Shown: positions 47,174-58,041, numbered from the stretch's first letter. The stretch: DNA of 64,000 nucleotides from Pseudomonas sp. ANT_H12B (GCF_008369325.1 NZ_VOBI01000009.1:1-64000); one strand, 5' to 3'. Numbers and translations are program-made. The notes: generated by a model not told the origin, from the letters alone.

Positions 47174-47206
47174 GTAGCAGCTGACGAAGCCTTCGGCAGC
47201 TGCTAC
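47174..47206. repeat. palindromic GTAGCAGCTG repeat before the nitrilase gene
   Basis: GTAGCAGCTGACGAAG and CTTCGGCAGCTGCTAC form a near-perfect 16-bp inverted repeat with one mismatch. It lies between yhdP and the amidase gene and looks like another dispersed Pseudomonas repeat. It could also form a hairpin 40 bases before the start codon. Confidence 0.55.
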
Positions 47207-47247
47207 AGGGGCCGCAGGTCGTGCAGATTTCATATAAGGAAAAGGGC

Positions 47248-48108
47248 ATGTCTGTAGCGGTGATTCAAATGGTCAGCCAGAGCGATGTGCTGGCCAATCT
47301 GGCCCAGGCCCGTCGTCTGCTCGAGCAGGCGGCTGCCGGTGGCGCTGCGCTTGCCGTGCTGCCGGAAAACTTCGCCGCCATGGGCCGTCGCGACATTGCC
47401 GACATCGGCCGCGCCGAGGCGTCGGGCGAAGGTCCGATCCTGCCATGGTTGAAACAGACCGCACGCGACCTCAAGTTATGGATAGTAGCCGGTACATTGC
47501 CGTTGCCGCCGGTGGATGAGCCGACGGCCAAGGTGCATGCCTGCTCGCTGCTGGTGGATGATCACGGCGAAACCGTTGCACGGTATGACAAGTTGCATCT
47601 TTTCGACGTCGATGTGGCGGACAATCGCGGCCGTTATCGCGAATCCGATGACTATGCTTATGGCAGTGGGGTAGTGGTGGCCGACACGCCCGTCGGTCGG
47701 GTCGGCCTGACGGTGTGTTATGACCTGCGCTTCCCGGAGCTCTACAGTGAATTACGAGCTGCCGGCGCCGAGTTGATTACTGCGCCGTCGGCATTTACCG
47801 CCGTGACCGGCGCGGCGCATTGGGATGTGCTGATACGCGCGCGGGCCATCGAGACTCAATGTTATGTGCTCGCGGCCGCCCAAGGTGGGACTCATCCGGG
47901 GCCGCGAGAAACCTGGGGGCATGCTGCAATCATCGACCCGTGGGGTCGCGTGCTGGCGCAACAGGATCAAGGCGAGGCCGTGCTGCTGGCCGAACGCGAT
48001 AGCAGCGAACAGGCGTCCATCAGGGCGCGGATGCCGGTGTCCAGTCACCGGCGCTTTTTCTCGCAGGGCGCCCAGCGACCTGCCCGGAACGACGAATTTA
48101 AGGCGTAA
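47248..48108 (+). CDS. carbon-nitrogen hydrolase (Nit1-like, probable deaminated glutathione amidase)
   Basis: This 286-residue member of the nitrilase superfamily has the catalytic triad visible as Glu in [12 protein letters not shown], Lys in [11 protein letters not shown] and Cys in [20 protein letters not shown]. This subgroup repairs deaminated glutathione in bacteria and eukaryotes. ATG 47248 follows AAGGAAAAGGG. It is six bases from tldD, and this yhdP-nit-tldD order is conserved in gamma-proteobacteria. Confidence 0.88.
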   Translation: MSVAVIQMVSQSDVLANLAQARRLLEQAAAGGAALAVLPENFAAMGRRDIADIGRAEASGEGPILPWLKQTARDLKLWIVAGTLPLPPVDEPTAKVHACSLLVDDHGETVARYDKLHLFDVDVADNRGRYRESDDYAYGSGVVVADTPVGRVGLTVCYDLRFPELYSELRAAGAELITAPSAFTAVTGAAHWDVLIRARAIETQCYVLAAAQGGTHPGPRETWGHAAIIDPWGRVLAQQDQGEAVLLAERDSSEQASIRARMPVSSHRRFFSQGAQRPARNDEFKA

Positions 48109-48113
48109 AAAAT

Positions 48114-49556
48114 ATGAGCGAGTTGTTGTCCTCAGTCAGTGAGCACCTCCTGGCGCCCGGCGGCGTAACGATCGAGAGCCTGCAAGGTGTGCTCGGCGAT
48201 CTGGCCGGCCCGGGCATCGATGCTGCCGACCTGTATTTCCAGGGGCAGATCTCCGAGTCCTGGGCGCTGGAAGACGGGATCGTCAAGGAAGGCAGTTTCA
48301 ACCTCGACCAAGGTGTCGGCGTACGGGCGCAATCGGGTGAAAAAACCGGTTTTGCCTACAGCAATGCGATCACCCTCGAAGCCTTGGGCGCGGCGGCTCG
48401 CGCGGCGCGTTCGATCTCCCGGGCCGGGCAGAACGGCACCGTGCAAGCCTTCACTACCCAGGATGTCGCCCAGTTGTACGGGCCGGACAATCCGCTGGAA
48501 GTGATGACGCGCGCCGAGAAAGTCGAACTGCTCAAACGCATCGACGTCGCGACTCGCGCCCTCGACCCGCGAATCCAGCAAGTCACCGTGAGCATGGCCG
48601 GCGTCTGGGAGCGAATCCTCGTGGCATCCACCGACGGCAGCCTGGCGGCAGATGTGCGACCGCTGGTGCGCTTCAACGTCAGCGTGATCGTCGAGCAGAA
48701 CGGTCGCCGTGAGCGCGGTGGTCATGGCGGTGGCGGTCGTACCGATTACCGATATTTCCTCAGTGACGACCGCGCCATGAGCTATGCCCGTGAAGCGTTG
48801 CGTCAGGCGCTGGTCAATCTCGAAGCCATCCCTGCACCGGCCGGTACGTTGCCGGTGGTATTGGGTTCTGGCTGGTCCGGCGTATTGCTGCACGAAGCTG
48901 TCGGCCACGGTCTGGAAGGCGACTTCAACCGTAAAGGCAGTTCGGCCTATAGCGGACGCATGGGCGAGATGGTTGCGTCCAAGCTCTGCACGATTGTCGA
49001 TGACGGCACGCTGGCCGGTCGCCGCGGTTCCCTGAGCGTCGACGATGAAGGCACCCCGACCGAGTGCACCACGCTGATCGAAAACGGCGTACTCAAAGGC
49101 TACATGCAGGACAAACTCAACGCCCGCCTGATGGGCGTGGCCCGCACCGGTAACGGTCGTCGCGAATCCTATGCGCACCTGCCGATGCCGCGGATGACCA
49201 ACACCTACATGCTCGCCGGCGAAAGCGACCCGGCAGAAATCATTGCCTCGGTGAAGCGCGGCATCTACTGCGCCAACCTCGGCGGCGGTCAGGTGGACAT
49301 CACCAGCGGCAAGTTCGTGTTCTCCACCAGCGAGGCGTACTTGATCGAAGACGGCAAAATCACGGCCCCGGTCAAAGGCGCAACATTGATCGGCAACGGT
49401 CCGGAAGCCATGAGCAAAGTGTCGATGGTCGGTAACGATCTGGCGCTGGACAGCGGCGTGGGGACGTGTGGGAAAGATGGGCAGTCGGTGCCGGTGGGTG
49501 TCGGCCAGCCAACGCTGAAAATCGATGCGATCACTGTGGGTGGCACAGGATCTTGA
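48114..49556 (+). CDS. tldD: metalloprotease TldD
   Basis: This 480-residue catalytic subunit of the TldD/TldE protease processes peptide antibiotics and degrades unfolded short peptides. The zinc motif HEAVGH lies near residue 262 in [20 protein letters not shown]. The later [20 protein letters not shown] and [20 protein letters not shown] are typical. Its partner pmbA (tldE) lies downstream, with darP on the opposite strand between them. Confidence 0.96.
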   Translation: MSELLSSVSEHLLAPGGVTIESLQGVLGDLAGPGIDAADLYFQGQISESWALEDGIVKEGSFNLDQGVGVRAQSGEKTGFAYSNAITLEALGAAARAARSISRAGQNGTVQAFTTQDVAQLYGPDNPLEVMTRAEKVELLKRIDVATRALDPRIQQVTVSMAGVWERILVASTDGSLAADVRPLVRFNVSVIVEQNGRRERGGHGGGGRTDYRYFLSDDRAMSYAREALRQALVNLEAIPAPAGTLPVVLGSGWSGVLLHEAVGHGLEGDFNRKGSSAYSGRMGEMVASKLCTIVDDGTLAGRRGSLSVDDEGTPTECTTLIENGVLKGYMQDKLNARLMGVARTGNGRRESYAHLPMPRMTNTYMLAGESDPAEIIASVKRGIYCANLGGGQVDITSGKFVFSTSEAYLIEDGKITAPVKGATLIGNGPEAMSKVSMVGNDLALDSGVGTCGKDGQSVPVGVGQPTLKIDAITVGGTGS

Positions 49557-49604
49557 TGGATGGAGCTTCGGGTGAGCCGCTTCGTGGCTCACCCGATTCG
49601 AGAT

Positions 49605-50129
49605 TTAACGCAGACCGCGTTGAGTCTCGTCCAGCTCACGGATGTACTTGAAGATTTTACGGCTCGAAGCCGGTGGCTTGTTGGTCGCCAGTTCGTGCTG
49701 GGCCTGACGGATCAGGGAGCGCAATTGCTGACGATCAGCCTCCGGGTAGTCGACCACGAACTTCTCCAGGACGCCGTCGTCGCCAGCGATCAAGCGATCG
49801 CGCCAGCGTTCCAGGCCATGGAAACGTTCGTTGTACTGCCGGGTGGAGGCATCGAGTTGATCGAGCAGCGTCAGAATGGCGTCAGTGTCCTGATCGCGCA
49901 TCAGTTTGCCGATGAACATAAGGTGCCGTTTACGCGCGATATTCGCGGTGTGCTTGGGGGCATCGGCCAGGGCCCGGCGCATAGCGTCGGTCAACGGCAG
50001 TTTTGCCAGCAAGTCAGGCTTGAGCGTTGTAAGGCGCTCGCCGAGGTCAACCAGAGCATGAAGCTCGCGTTTAACCTGGGATTTGCTTTTTTCTCCCGTA
50101 TCGAGGGAGTCGTCGTAAGAATCAACCAT
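49605..50129 (-). CDS. darP: ribosome biogenesis factor DarP (YjgA, DUF615)
   Basis: This 174-residue protein binds late 50S precursors. It opens with [20 protein letters not shown] and carries the conserved region [47 protein letters not shown] and [15 protein letters not shown] at the end are also conserved. ATG 50129 is chosen by family length; the frame extends to 50537, but that part is antisense to pmbA. It is convergent with tldD and divergent from pmbA. Confidence 0.93.
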   Translation of the reverse strand: MVDSYDDSLDTGEKSKSQVKRELHALVDLGERLTTLKPDLLAKLPLTDAMRRALADAPKHTANIARKRHLMFIGKLMRDQDTDAILTLLDQLDASTRQYNERFHGLERWRDRLIAGDDGVLEKFVVDYPEADRQQLRSLIRQAQHELATNKPPASSRKIFKYIRELDETQRGLR

Positions 50130-50237
50130 GGTGGCCGTCCGCAAAGAAACGCCGCCATGATAACCAGTCGGGGGCCGCTTGTCCGGCCCGGTCGCTCGAA
50201 GGCCCCAGCCGAAAGCAGAATTTGAGTGGAGAACAGC

Positions 50238-51584
50238 ATGAGTGCAGTTGAAAGCGTCGGCCCACAAGCGTTGCCGGCACTGCAAGAACAAGTCGAGCAG
50301 ATCATCGCTGAAGCCAAGCGTCAGGGTGCCAGTGCGTGTGAAGTGGCCGTGTCTCTGGAGCAGGGCCTGTCCACGTCGGTGCGTCAGCGAGAAGTCGAAA
50401 CCGTCGAATTCAACCGTGATCAAGGCTTTGGCATCACCTTGTATGTCGGCCAGCGCAAGGGCTCGGCCAGCACCTCGGCCAGCGGTCCTGAAGCCATTCG
50501 CGAAACGGTCGCCGCTGCGCTGGCCATCGCCAAGCACACGTCTGAAGACGAAGCCTCAGGTTTGGCAGATGCCGCGTTGATGGCCAAGGATCTGCAGGAT
50601 TTCGACCTGTTCCATCAATGGGACATCACCCCGGAGCAAGCCATCGAACAGGCCCTGGCCTGCGAAGCGGCGGCGTTTGCCACTGACAGCCGGATCAAGA
50701 ACGCCGACGGCACCACCCTCAGCACTCACCAGGGCTGCCGCGTGTACGGCAACAGCCACGGTTTTATCGGCGGCTACGCGTCAACACGCCACAGCCTGAG
50801 CTGCGTGATGATTGCCGAGGCCGATGGCCAGATGCAGCGTGATTACTGGTACGACGTGAACCGCCAGGGCAACTTGCTGGCCGACCCGGTGAGCATCGGC
50901 CAGCGTGCCGCGCAACGGGCGGCGAGCCGTCTGGGCGCGCGTCCGGTACCGACCTGCGAAGTGCCGGTGCTGTTTTCCGCGGAACTGGCCGGTGGTTTGT
51001 TCGGCAGTTTCCTCTCGGCGATTTCCGGCGGCAGTCTGTATCGTAAATCCTCGTTCCTTGAAGGCACGCTGGGGCAGAAACTGTTCCCGGAATGGCTGAC
51101 CATCGATGAGCGTCCGCATTTGATGCGCGCCATGGGCAGTTCGGCGTTTGATGGCGATGGTTTGGCGACTTATGCCAAACCGTTCGTCGAAAAAGGCGAA
51201 TTGGTGTCGTACATTCTTGGCACCTATTCCGGTCGTAAGCTCGGCATGCCGAGTACTGCCAACGCCGGTGGCGTGCACAACCTGTTCGTTACCCATGGCG
51301 ACGAAGACCAGGCCGCCTTGCTGCGTCGCATGGGGCGCGGCTTGTTGGTGACCGAACTGATGGGCCAGGGACTGAACATGGTCACCGGCGATTACTCCCG
51401 TGGCGCGGCGGGTTACTGGGTCGAGAACGGCGAAATCCAGTTTGCGGTCCAGGAAGTGACCATCGCCGGCAACATGCGTGACATGTTCAAGCAGATCGTC
51501 GCGGTCGGTAATGACCTGGAATTGCGCAGCAACATTCGCACAGGTTCGGTGCTGATCGAGAGGATGACGGTGGCGGGTAGCTAA
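50238..51584 (+). CDS. pmbA: metalloprotease PmbA/TldE
   Basis: This 448-residue partner of TldD is needed for microcin B17 maturation in E. coli. It lacks the zinc HExxxH, as normal. Recognisable parts are [20 protein letters not shown], the [18 protein letters not shown] loop ([20 protein letters not shown]) and [23 protein letters not shown] 50238 has GGAG seven bases upstream. A strong terminator follows. Confidence 0.95.
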   Translation: MSAVESVGPQALPALQEQVEQIIAEAKRQGASACEVAVSLEQGLSTSVRQREVETVEFNRDQGFGITLYVGQRKGSASTSASGPEAIRETVAAALAIAKHTSEDEASGLADAALMAKDLQDFDLFHQWDITPEQAIEQALACEAAAFATDSRIKNADGTTLSTHQGCRVYGNSHGFIGGYASTRHSLSCVMIAEADGQMQRDYWYDVNRQGNLLADPVSIGQRAAQRAASRLGARPVPTCEVPVLFSAELAGGLFGSFLSAISGGSLYRKSSFLEGTLGQKLFPEWLTIDERPHLMRAMGSSAFDGDGLATYAKPFVEKGELVSYILGTYSGRKLGMPSTANAGGVHNLFVTHGDEDQAALLRRMGRGLLVTELMGQGLNMVTGDYSRGAAGYWVENGEIQFAVQEVTIAGNMRDMFKQIVAVGNDLELRSNIRTGSVLIERMTVAGS

Positions 51585-51600
51585 ACCCCGACCGTTATAC

Positions 51601-51640
51601 AAAAAAGGCGCGCCACCCAATCAGGTGGCGCGTCTTTTTT
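51601..51640. terminator. terminator after pmbA
   Basis: An 11-bp stem (GGCGCGCCACC with GGTGGCGCGTC) has a 6-base loop and is flanked by six As on one side and six Ts on the other. It lies 16 bases after the pmbA stop. Confidence 0.92.
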
Positions 51641-51655
51641 ATTGAGCTCACGCAA

Positions 51656-51740
51656 GGAGCGGGCTTGCCCGCAATGGCGGTGGATCAGGCGACAAATATG
51701 TTGATGTACCGGCCTCATCGCGGGCAAGCCCGCTCCCACA
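51656..51740. repeat. REP doublet (inverted pair)
   Basis: GGAGCGGGCTTGCCCGCAAT and ATCGCGGGCAAGCCCGCTCC face each other about 40 bases apart. They lie between the pmbA terminator and the fagA promoter. Confidence 0.8.
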
Positions 51741-51765
51741 ATGAATTCGGCATTCGTCATCGGGG

Positions 51766-51797
51766 TTGTTTTGGTTCTCATTATCATCTAATAATAA
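51766..51797 (+). promoter_or_regulatory. promoter with Fur-box-like site upstream of the fagA remnant
   Basis: TTGTTT (51766) and TAATAA (51789), 17 bases apart, form a sigma-70 promoter. Within the spacer and -10, the minus strand reads GATGATAATGAGAACC, which contains the core ATGATAAT of the Fur consensus. In P. aeruginosa the fagA-fumC-orfX-sodA operon is Fur-repressed, so iron control here is expected. I only see the motif. Confidence 0.5.
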
Positions 51798-51823
51798 ATC
51801 TCATTGACGAATGGGCCCGGATC

Positions 51824-52403
51824 ATGAGTTCTGCCTCGCACGAGCAGCCTTACCTCGAAAGCTGGCACTGGATGAGTCGCCAGATCCGTTGCGCGATGGA
51901 CCCCGACGAGCCTCCGGAATTTGCCGCGCGCTTGAGTCAACAACTGAGCGATCTGACTCACGTTCAATTCAAACCAGGCAAGGATCTGTTTGCGCTGATC
52001 GGTTCCCAAGACACCGCGGTGGCTGTTTCCGGACAGCTTAAAGCGTCAGCGGTCTCGGTGAAATCGAACTCGAAGCCTTGCAGCCGGGCTCGTCGATCAT
52101 GCCTGGCAAGGTCAACCCGGTGATCCCGGAAGCCAAGCCATGGTCGCCGCTCAAGTGATTGGCAATGACACGGTCATCACCATCGCTGGCCAGTCGGGTA
52201 ATTTCGAACTGAACGTGATGCTGCCGATCATCGCCCAGAACCTGCTGAGCAGCATCGGTTACCCAAAAGCCGCGGAGATCGCCAAGAAGGCCTATCAGCA
52301 GGGCCGTCCGGTGATCGATGTCGCCCTGGAACACACCGACCTGACACGCAGCCAACTGGAAGAGCTACTCAATCCTGAAAAGCTCACCGCAGGCGGCGTG
52401 TAA
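51824..52403 (+). pseudogene. fumC: collapsed fagA-fumC fusion: deleted and frameshifted
   Basis: The first 30 codons (MSSASHEQPYLESWHWMSRQ..AMDPDEP) look like the start of fagA. They run directly into fumarase C sequence (EFAARLSQQLSDLTHVQFKP, then [17 protein letters not shown]). A short internal deletion and frame change follow at about 52043, then the class II fumarase signature [16 protein letters not shown] in another frame. A further one-base shift occurs near 52136, after which [20 protein letters not shown] continues to the normal end at 52403. About 235 N-terminal FumC residues are missing. No working fumarase can be made. The promoter and downstream genes are intact. Confidence 0.85.
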
Positions 52404-52430
52404 TCACCGCTACCGCTTTGGAGGCTCACC

Positions 52431-52859
52431 ATGGAGCACTGGAAACGCACGATCGAAAGAGCAAATCGCTGTTTCATGCTGGGCGAACTGGTCGATGCCC
52501 GCGAGGCTTATTTGCAGGCATTGGCCCTGGCCCAGGTGTTGTTCGAGCGCTGGGCGGATGTCGATGAAGCGGTGGCAGCCTGCGTGATTTCCCACCACAA
52601 CCTGGCAGACCTGCATTTGCGTCTGAACCAGCCGGAGGAGAGCGCCGAATACCTGTGTGCGATCCATCAGCGGTTGTTGCAGACCATGCAGGACCCACGA
52701 CTGGCACCAGCCCTGCGCGAAGCAGCGCTGCGCCAGAGCAGCAAAACCTACGTCGAGCTGCTGAATTTCATCAGCGAACACGGCGAGTATCCGCGCACCC
52801 ATCGGTTGCTGCACATCGATGCCGCTTCGCCTGCGCCACTACATCATGGAGTCCATTGA
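52431..52859 (+). CDS. conserved protein of the fagA-sodA operon (OrfX)
   Basis: This 142-residue, mostly helical, soluble protein has a TPR-like look: [40 protein letters not shown] and [20 protein letters not shown]. It corresponds by position to the PA4469-type ORF between fumC and sodA. Function is unknown. GGAGG lies eight bases before the ATG, and the next gene begins one base after its stop. Confidence 0.8.
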   Translation: MEHWKRTIERANRCFMLGELVDAREAYLQALALAQVLFERWADVDEAVAACVISHHNLADLHLRLNQPEESAEYLCAIHQRLLQTMQDPRLAPALREAALRQSSKTYVELLNFISEHGEYPRTHRLLHIDAASPAPLHHGVH

Positions 52860-52860
52860 A

Positions 52861-53472
52861 ATGGCTTTTACGTTGCCTGCCTTGCCTTACGCCTACGATG
52901 CCCTGGAACCGCATATCGATGCGCAGACCATGGAAATCCACTACACCAAACACCACCAGACCTACATCAACAACCTCAACGCAGCGGTCGAAGGCACCGA
53001 GTTTGCTGAATGGCCGGTGGAAAAACTGGTGGGCGCTGTGCAGCAATTGCCAGAGAAGCTCCGCGCTGCCGTGATCAATCAGGGCGGCGGTCACGCCAAC
53101 CATTCGCTGTTTTGGGAGGTGATGGCTCCTCACGGCGGTGGCAAACCTGAAGGCGAATTGGCCAAGGCCATTGATGAGCAACTGGGCGGCCTCGAGCGTT
53201 TCAAGGAAGCCTTCACCAAAGCGGCATTGACCCGTTTTGGCAGCGGCTGGGCCTGGCTGAGTGTGACGCCGCAAAAGACTTTGATCGTTGAAAGCAGCGG
53301 TAACCAGGACAGCCCGTTGATGAATGGCAATACGCCGATCCTTGGCCTGGATGTCTGGGAGCACGCGTACTACCTGCAGTACCAGAACCGCCGTCCGGAA
53401 TACATCAATGCGTTTTACAACGTGATCAATTGGCCTGAAGTTGCTGCGCGCTATCAGGCTGCACGGGTTTAA
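52861..53472 (+). CDS. sodA: manganese superoxide dismutase
   Basis: This 203-residue SOD has metal ligands His27 ([12 protein letters not shown]), His in [10 protein letters not shown], and Asp and His in [22 protein letters not shown] with Gln in the second half, instead of an N-terminal-half Gln, marks the Mn type. In Pseudomonas this enzyme is induced under iron starvation to replace Fe-SOD. ATG 52861 has GGAG nine bases upstream. Confidence 0.95.
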   Translation: MAFTLPALPYAYDALEPHIDAQTMEIHYTKHHQTYINNLNAAVEGTEFAEWPVEKLVGAVQQLPEKLRAAVINQGGGHANHSLFWEVMAPHGGGKPEGELAKAIDEQLGGLERFKEAFTKAALTRFGSGWAWLSVTPQKTLIVESSGNQDSPLMNGNTPILGLDVWEHAYYLQYQNRRPEYINAFYNVINWPEVAARYQAARV

Positions 53473-53501
53473 GTCGTCTACAAAACCATCCAAGGCTGAC
53501 T

Positions 53502-54395
53502 ATGGGCACTGAAACACCGGCGATCGGAAGCGGGCGAATGTTTCGTTACACGTTTGGATCACTGTTATTGCTGGCGGGGATGACTTTATCGGCTGCCCAA
53601 GGGCTGGTGTGGCTGGTTCTCGAGCCGAAATTGCTGCGCGCGCTGCAAGGCGGGGCGATCTGCGCCCTGGGCACGGCTTTGGGCGCGGTGCCGGTGCTGG
53701 TGATTCGGCGGATGCCCCAGGCAGTCAGCGACACGCTGCTCGGTTTCGGGGCGGGGGTGATGCTGGCTGCGACGGCCTTTTCGTTGATCGTTCCGGGTAT
53801 CTCCGCCGCCGAAAGCCTGGGGCTGACGCCTTGGGCGGCCAGCGGCCTGATCAGCTTCGGTATCATGCTCGGCGCGTTCGGGCTGTTTCTGGTGGATCGA
53901 AAGGTCTCCGGGGCCAGTCCGGAAATGTTGGTGGGCACGCTGGAGCGACCGGTCATTCCGCCCCGGATCTGGTTGTTTGTGTTTGCCATCATCGCCCACA
54001 ACATCCCCGAAGGCATGGCCGTCGGGGTCTCGGCTGGTGGTGGAATGCCTGATGCTGACAGCTTGGCCATGGGTATCGCTTTGCAGGATGTGCCGGAAGG
54101 TTTGGTGATTGCGTTGGTATTGGCCGGGGCGGGGATGTCGCGAGTCAAGGCGTTCCTGATCGGTGCGGCGTCAGGGTTGGTCGAGCCGGTGTTCGCGCTG
54201 TTGTGCGCGTGGCTGGTGAGTCTGGCCGAGTTGCTGTTGCCTTTGGGGTTGGCGCTGGCGGCCGGGGCAATGCTGCTGGTGGTCACCCACGAAGTCATCC
54301 CCGAGTCGCGCCGCAACGGTCACGACAAACTGGCCAGCCTTGGCTTGTTGATCGGTTTTTGCTTGATGATGGTGATGGATACCGCGCTGGCCTAG
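53502..54395 (+). CDS. ZIP-family divalent metal transporter
   Basis: This 297-residue membrane protein has about eight helices. The metal-binding helix signatures are AIIAHNIPEGMAVGVSAGGG and GIALQDVPEGLVIALVLAGA. It belongs to the GufA/ZupT-like branch. It sits 29 bases after sodA, in a place where manganese or zinc import would support Mn-SOD, but the metal is not provable from sequence. It converges with ptsO. Confidence 0.87.
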   Translation: MGTETPAIGSGRMFRYTFGSLLLLAGMTLSAAQGLVWLVLEPKLLRALQGGAICALGTALGAVPVLVIRRMPQAVSDTLLGFGAGVMLAATAFSLIVPGISAAESLGLTPWAASGLISFGIMLGAFGLFLVDRKVSGASPEMLVGTLERPVIPPRIWLFVFAIIAHNIPEGMAVGVSAGGGMPDADSLAMGIALQDVPEGLVIALVLAGAGMSRVKAFLIGAASGLVEPVFALLCAWLVSLAELLLPLGLALAAGAMLLVVTHEVIPESRRNGHDKLASLGLLIGFCLMMVMDTALA

Positions 54396-54428
54396 AAGGA
54401 AGACGCTGACTTTATAGCAGGGCGAGTA

Positions 54429-54704
54429 CTACTCGCCTTCGTCGAAGAAGTTATTGATCAACGCGACCAGCGCATCCAGCGCTTCCCTTTCCTGCTCGCC
54501 TTCCGTACTCAGATAGATTTTGGTGCCCTTGCCGGCCGCGAGCATCATCATGGCCATGATGCTTTTGCCGTCGACCGTGGAGTCTGGCGTGCGTCCTACC
54601 CTGATCGTGCAATCCTTGAATTGGCCGGCGATCCCAACGAATTTTGCAGAAGCACGGGCATGCAGGCCCAGCTTGTTGATGATTTCAATTTCCAGAGCAG
54701 GCAT
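54429..54704 (-). CDS. ptsO: nitrogen PTS phosphocarrier NPr (HPr-like)
   Basis: This is a 91-residue HPr fold with the phosphorylated His15 in NKLGLHARASAKFV and the conserved Ser region VDGKSIMAMMMLAAGKGT. It carries phosphate from EI-Ntr (PtsP) to PtsN. It is the last gene of the rpoN-hpf-ptsN-rapZ-ptsO cluster. The stop-codon area contains a small GGCGAGTA/TACTCGCC-like palindrome. Confidence 0.95.
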   Translation of the reverse strand: MPALEIEIINKLGLHARASAKFVGIAGQFKDCTIRVGRTPDSTVDGKSIMAMMMLAAGKGTKIYLSTEGEQEREALDALVALINNFFDEGE

Positions 54705-54719
54705 CGCGATGTGAATCCT

Positions 54720-55577
54720 TTAGCTGAGGTCGCGGTGGCGGACCTGGACGTTCTTCAGGGTTTTTTGCAGGACCTGACCCAGACGTTCGGTCAGGTAGAC
54801 GGAGCGGTGATGCCCGCCGGTGCAGCCGATGGCAATGGTGACATAGGCGCGGTTGCTGGCTGCAAAGCGGGGCAGCCACTTGAGCAGATACGTGGAAATG
54901 TCCTGGAACATCTCTTCGACATCCGGCTGTGCCGCCAGGTATTCGGCAACCGGTTGATCGAGCCCGGACTGGTCACGCAACTCCGGCTTCCAATACGGGT
55001 TGGGCAGGCAGCGCACGTCGAACACCAGATCGGCGTCCACCGGCATGCCGCGCTTGAAACCGAAAGACTCCACCAGGAACGCAGTGCCGGGTTCGGGCTG
55101 GTTCAGCAGGCGCAGCTTGATGGTATCGCGCAGTTGATACAGGTTCAGGTTGGTGGTGTTTACTTTGAGATCGGCGAGGTCGGCAATTGGCCCGAGCAGG
55201 CTGGTTTCATCGTTGATCGCCTCGGCCAGCGAACGATTAGCAGTGCTCAGCGGGTGGCGACGGCGGGTTTCCGAGAAGCGTTTGAGCAGTGTTTCTTCGT
55301 CGGCATCCAGGTACAGGACATCGCAGTGGATGTGCCGGCTGCGGACTTCTTCGAGCAGTTCCGGAAACCGCGACAAGTGGCTTGGCAAGTTGCGCGCGTC
55401 GATGGATACCGCAACCAGCGGCTGTGGTAGTTCGGTGTGAATCAGCGCGCGTTCGGCCAGCTCTGGCAGCAGGCCTGCGGGCAGGTTGTCGATGCAGTAG
55501 TAGCCGTTGTCCTCGAGGACATTGAGCGCGGTACTTTTACCGGAGCCTGAGCGGCCGCTGACGATGATCAAGCGCAT
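54720..55577 (-). CDS. rapZ: RNase adapter protein RapZ
   Basis: This 285-residue protein has an N-terminal P-loop ([20 protein letters not shown]) and a C-terminal phosphofructokinase-like sugar-binding part ([14 protein letters not shown] [36 protein letters not shown]). In E. coli it presents sRNAs to RNase E to control GlmS. It starts two bases after ptsN, so the two are coupled. Confidence 0.95.
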   Translation of the reverse strand: MRLIIVSGRSGSGKSTALNVLEDNGYYCIDNLPAGLLPELAERALIHTELPQPLVAVSIDARNLPSHLSRFPELLEEVRSRHIHCDVLYLDADEETLLKRFSETRRRHPLSTANRSLAEAINDETSLLGPIADLADLKVNTTNLNLYQLRDTIKLRLLNQPEPGTAFLVESFGFKRGMPVDADLVFDVRCLPNPYWKPELRDQSGLDQPVAEYLAAQPDVEEMFQDISTYLLKWLPRFAASNRAYVTIAIGCTGGHHRSVYLTERLGQVLQKTLKNVQVRHRDLS

Positions 55578-55579
55578 GA

Positions 55580-56044
55580 TTAGTGACCGTTTTGCTCGCT
55601 CAGGACAACCTGATACAAGGCTTCATTGCTCGGGGCACTGCGCAGTTTCTCGCGCACTTCCTTGCGGTCGAGCATGCTGGCGATCTGGCGCAGTAGCTCC
55701 AGGTGCGCATCGGTGGCGGCTTCCGGGACCAGCAGAACGAACAGCAGGTCAACCGGGGCACCGTCGATGGCGTCGAAATCGATGGGGGCGTCCAGGTGCA
55801 TCAAGGCGCTGATGGGCGAGGTGCAGCCCTTCAGGCGACAGTGGGGGATGGCGATGCCGTTGCCAAAACCGGTGGAACCGAGTTTTTCACGGGCAATCAG
55901 AGCCTCGAAGACATCTTGCATCTCCAGATCCGGCACTTCGCGATGGATTAGGTTGGCAATTTGCTCGAGGGCTTTCTTTTTACTGCCGCCCGGCACGTTC
56001 ACGAGGGAACGGCCGGGGGTCAGGATGCTTTCAAGTCGGATCAT
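55580..56044 (-). CDS. ptsN: nitrogen PTS enzyme IIA
   Basis: This is a 154-residue EIIA-Ntr with the phosphorylated His68 in [33 protein letters not shown] near the start and [20 protein letters not shown] match the family. It regulates potassium, carbon-storage and nitrogen functions by phosphorylation state. It lies 12 bases after hpf. Confidence 0.95.
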   Translation of the reverse strand: MIRLESILTPGRSLVNVPGGSKKKALEQIANLIHREVPDLEMQDVFEALIAREKLGSTGFGNGIAIPHCRLKGCTSPISALMHLDAPIDFDAIDGAPVDLLFVLLVPEAATDAHLELLRQIASMLDRKEVREKLRSAPSNEALYQVVLSEQNGH

Positions 56045-56056
56045 GGGTTGGGAGTG

Positions 56057-56365
56057 TTAACGACCGGTTGCGCCCTGGAGGAGGCTCTGGGTCTTTTCCT
56101 TATGCTTTTTGAGTTGTTTATCCAGCTTGTCGGTCAATGCGTCGATCGCCGCGTACATATCAGTATGCTCCGCGTTTGCGACCACTTCATTGCCGGGAAT
56201 ATGCAACGTGGCTTCGATTTTCTGCTTGAGCTTTTCAACCGTCATCGTGACCTGCACGTTGGTGATCTTGTCGAAATGCCTCTCTAATCGTTCGAGTTTT
56301 TCGCCGATGTAGGTGCGAAGAGGTTCGGTCACTTCCAGTTGGTGTCCACTGATGTTGACTTGCAT
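56057..56365 (-). CDS. hpf: ribosome hibernation promoting factor
   Basis: This 102-residue short HPF/YfiA-type protein binds the 30S decoding site and stabilises resting 70S/100S ribosomes. It opens with MQVNISGHQLEVTEPLRTYI, then EKLERLERHFDKITNVQVTM, with DMYAAIDALTDKLDKQLKKH at the end. ATG 56365 has GGAGA six bases upstream; the frame to 56419 is rejected on family length. Confidence 0.94.
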   Translation of the reverse strand: MQVNISGHQLEVTEPLRTYIGEKLERLERHFDKITNVQVTMTVEKLKQKIEATLHIPGNEVVANAEHTDMYAAIDALTDKLDKQLKKHKEKTQSLLQGATGR

Positions 56366-56439
56366 ACAGCTTCTCCTTCGTTGCCAGTGCATAAAGCGGT
56401 AGATCAGATGATCTACCACTGGAACGCTGTGGCGTGGCT

Positions 56440-57933
56440 CTACATCAACCGCTTGCGTTCGCTCGAAGGCGCGATCCCAAGAGATTCGCGGTACTTGGCG
56501 ACGGTGCGGCGAGCCACCTGAATGCCTTGTGCCTCCAGTAAACCAGCGATCTTGCTGTCACTCAACGGCTTTTTCTGATTTTCCGCGGCAACCAGTTTTT
56601 TGATGATCGCGCGGATCGCCGTGGACGAGCATTCACCGCCCTCGGAGGTGCTCACGTGGCTGGAGAAAAAGTATTTCAGTTCATATATGCCCCGGGGGGT
56701 ATGCATGAATTTTTGCGTGGTCACCCGTGAAATCGTCGATTCGTGCATGCCCACCGCTTCGGCAATGTCATGCAAGACCAGCGGCTTCATGGCTTCGTCG
56801 CCGTATTCAAGAAAGCCGCGCTGATGCTCGACGATCTGAGTGGCAACTTTCATCAGGGTCTCGTTGCGGCTTTGCAGGCTCTTGATGAACCAGCGGGCCT
56901 CTTGCAACTGATTGCGCATGAAGGTGTTGTCGGCGCTGGTGTCGGCGCGGCGCACAAAACCGGCGTATTGGGCATTCACCCGCAGACGTGGCACCGATTC
57001 CTGATTGAGCTCCACCAACCAGCGCTCGTTGTCCTTGCGCACGATCACATCGGGAACGACGTACTCGGCTTCGCTGGACTCGATCTGCGAGCCCGGACGC
57101 GGGTTGAGGCTCTGGACCAGTTCTATCACCTGGCGCAGTTCGTCTTCCTTGAGCTTCATGCGACGCATCAGCTGGCTGTAGTCGCGGCTGCCGAGCAGGT
57201 CGATGTAATCGGTGACCAGGCGTTTGGCCTCGACCAGCCAAGGCGTCTTCGCGGACAACTGGCGCAATTGCAGCAGCAGGCATTCGCCCAGGTTGCGGGC
57301 GCCGATGCCGGCCGGTTCGAATTGCTGGATGCGGTGCAGGACGGCTTCGATTTCGTCCAGTTCAATGTCCAGTTCCGGATCGAAGGCTTCGAGGATCTCC
57401 TCGAGGGATTCGTCCAGATAGCCTTGATTATTGATGCAGTCGATCAAGGTCACGGCGATCAGGCGATCGGTGTCGGACATCGGTGCCAGGTTCAGTTGCC
57501 ACAGCAAATGGCTTTGCAGGCTTTCGCCGGCCGATGTACGGGTGGTGAAGTCCCACTCATCGTCATCGTTGCTTGGCAAGCTGCTGGCGCTGGTCTGGTA
57601 GACGTCTTCCCATGCGGTATCGACGGGCAGTTCGTTGGGGATGCGCTCGTTCCAGTCGCCTTCCTCAAGGTTATCCACCGTCGGGGCGGTTTCCTGGTAG
57701 GAGGGTTCCGAAACATCGGCGTTGGGTAGCTGTTCGGCTTTGTCGGCCAAGGGGTCGGCATTATCGAAGTCGTCGCCTTCTTCCTGGCGTTCGAGCATCG
57801 GATTGGACTCCAGCGCCTCCTGGATTTCCTGTTGCAGGTCCAGGGTCGACAATTGGAGCAGGCGGATGGCCTGTTGCAGCTGCGGTGTCATCGTCAGCTG
57901 CTGGCCCATTCTCAAGACTAGCGATGGTTTCAT
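56440..57933 (-). CDS. rpoN: RNA polymerase sigma-54 factor
   Basis: This 497-residue sigma-54 has region I ([25 protein letters not shown]) that contacts activators and an acidic region II ([11 protein letters not shown] and onward). Its core-binding region follows, with the HTH ([20 protein letters not shown]), and the RpoN box [13 protein letters not shown] near the end. It directs nitrogen, flagellar and catabolic genes. It lies between lptB and hpf as in other gamma-proteobacteria. Confidence 0.97.
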   Translation of the reverse strand: MKPSLVLRMGQQLTMTPQLQQAIRLLQLSTLDLQQEIQEALESNPMLERQEEGDDFDNADPLADKAEQLPNADVSEPSYQETAPTVDNLEEGDWNERIPNELPVDTAWEDVYQTSASSLPSNDDDEWDFTTRTSAGESLQSHLLWQLNLAPMSDTDRLIAVTLIDCINNQGYLDESLEEILEAFDPELDIELDEIEAVLHRIQQFEPAGIGARNLGECLLLQLRQLSAKTPWLVEAKRLVTDYIDLLGSRDYSQLMRRMKLKEDELRQVIELVQSLNPRPGSQIESSEAEYVVPDVIVRKDNERWLVELNQESVPRLRVNAQYAGFVRRADTSADNTFMRNQLQEARWFIKSLQSRNETLMKVATQIVEHQRGFLEYGDEAMKPLVLHDIAEAVGMHESTISRVTTQKFMHTPRGIYELKYFFSSHVSTSEGGECSSTAIRAIIKKLVAAENQKKPLSDSKIAGLLEAQGIQVARRTVAKYRESLGIAPSSERKRLM

Positions 57934-58041
57934 GGCAGGGGCTTAACACCTTATTCGCCGGCGCACATGCGCCATCCACTACAGGGCGCCGAAGCGCCAA
58001 ACATAAGCAAATTATATGCCTGAAACTGAAGTGTTTGCCTA

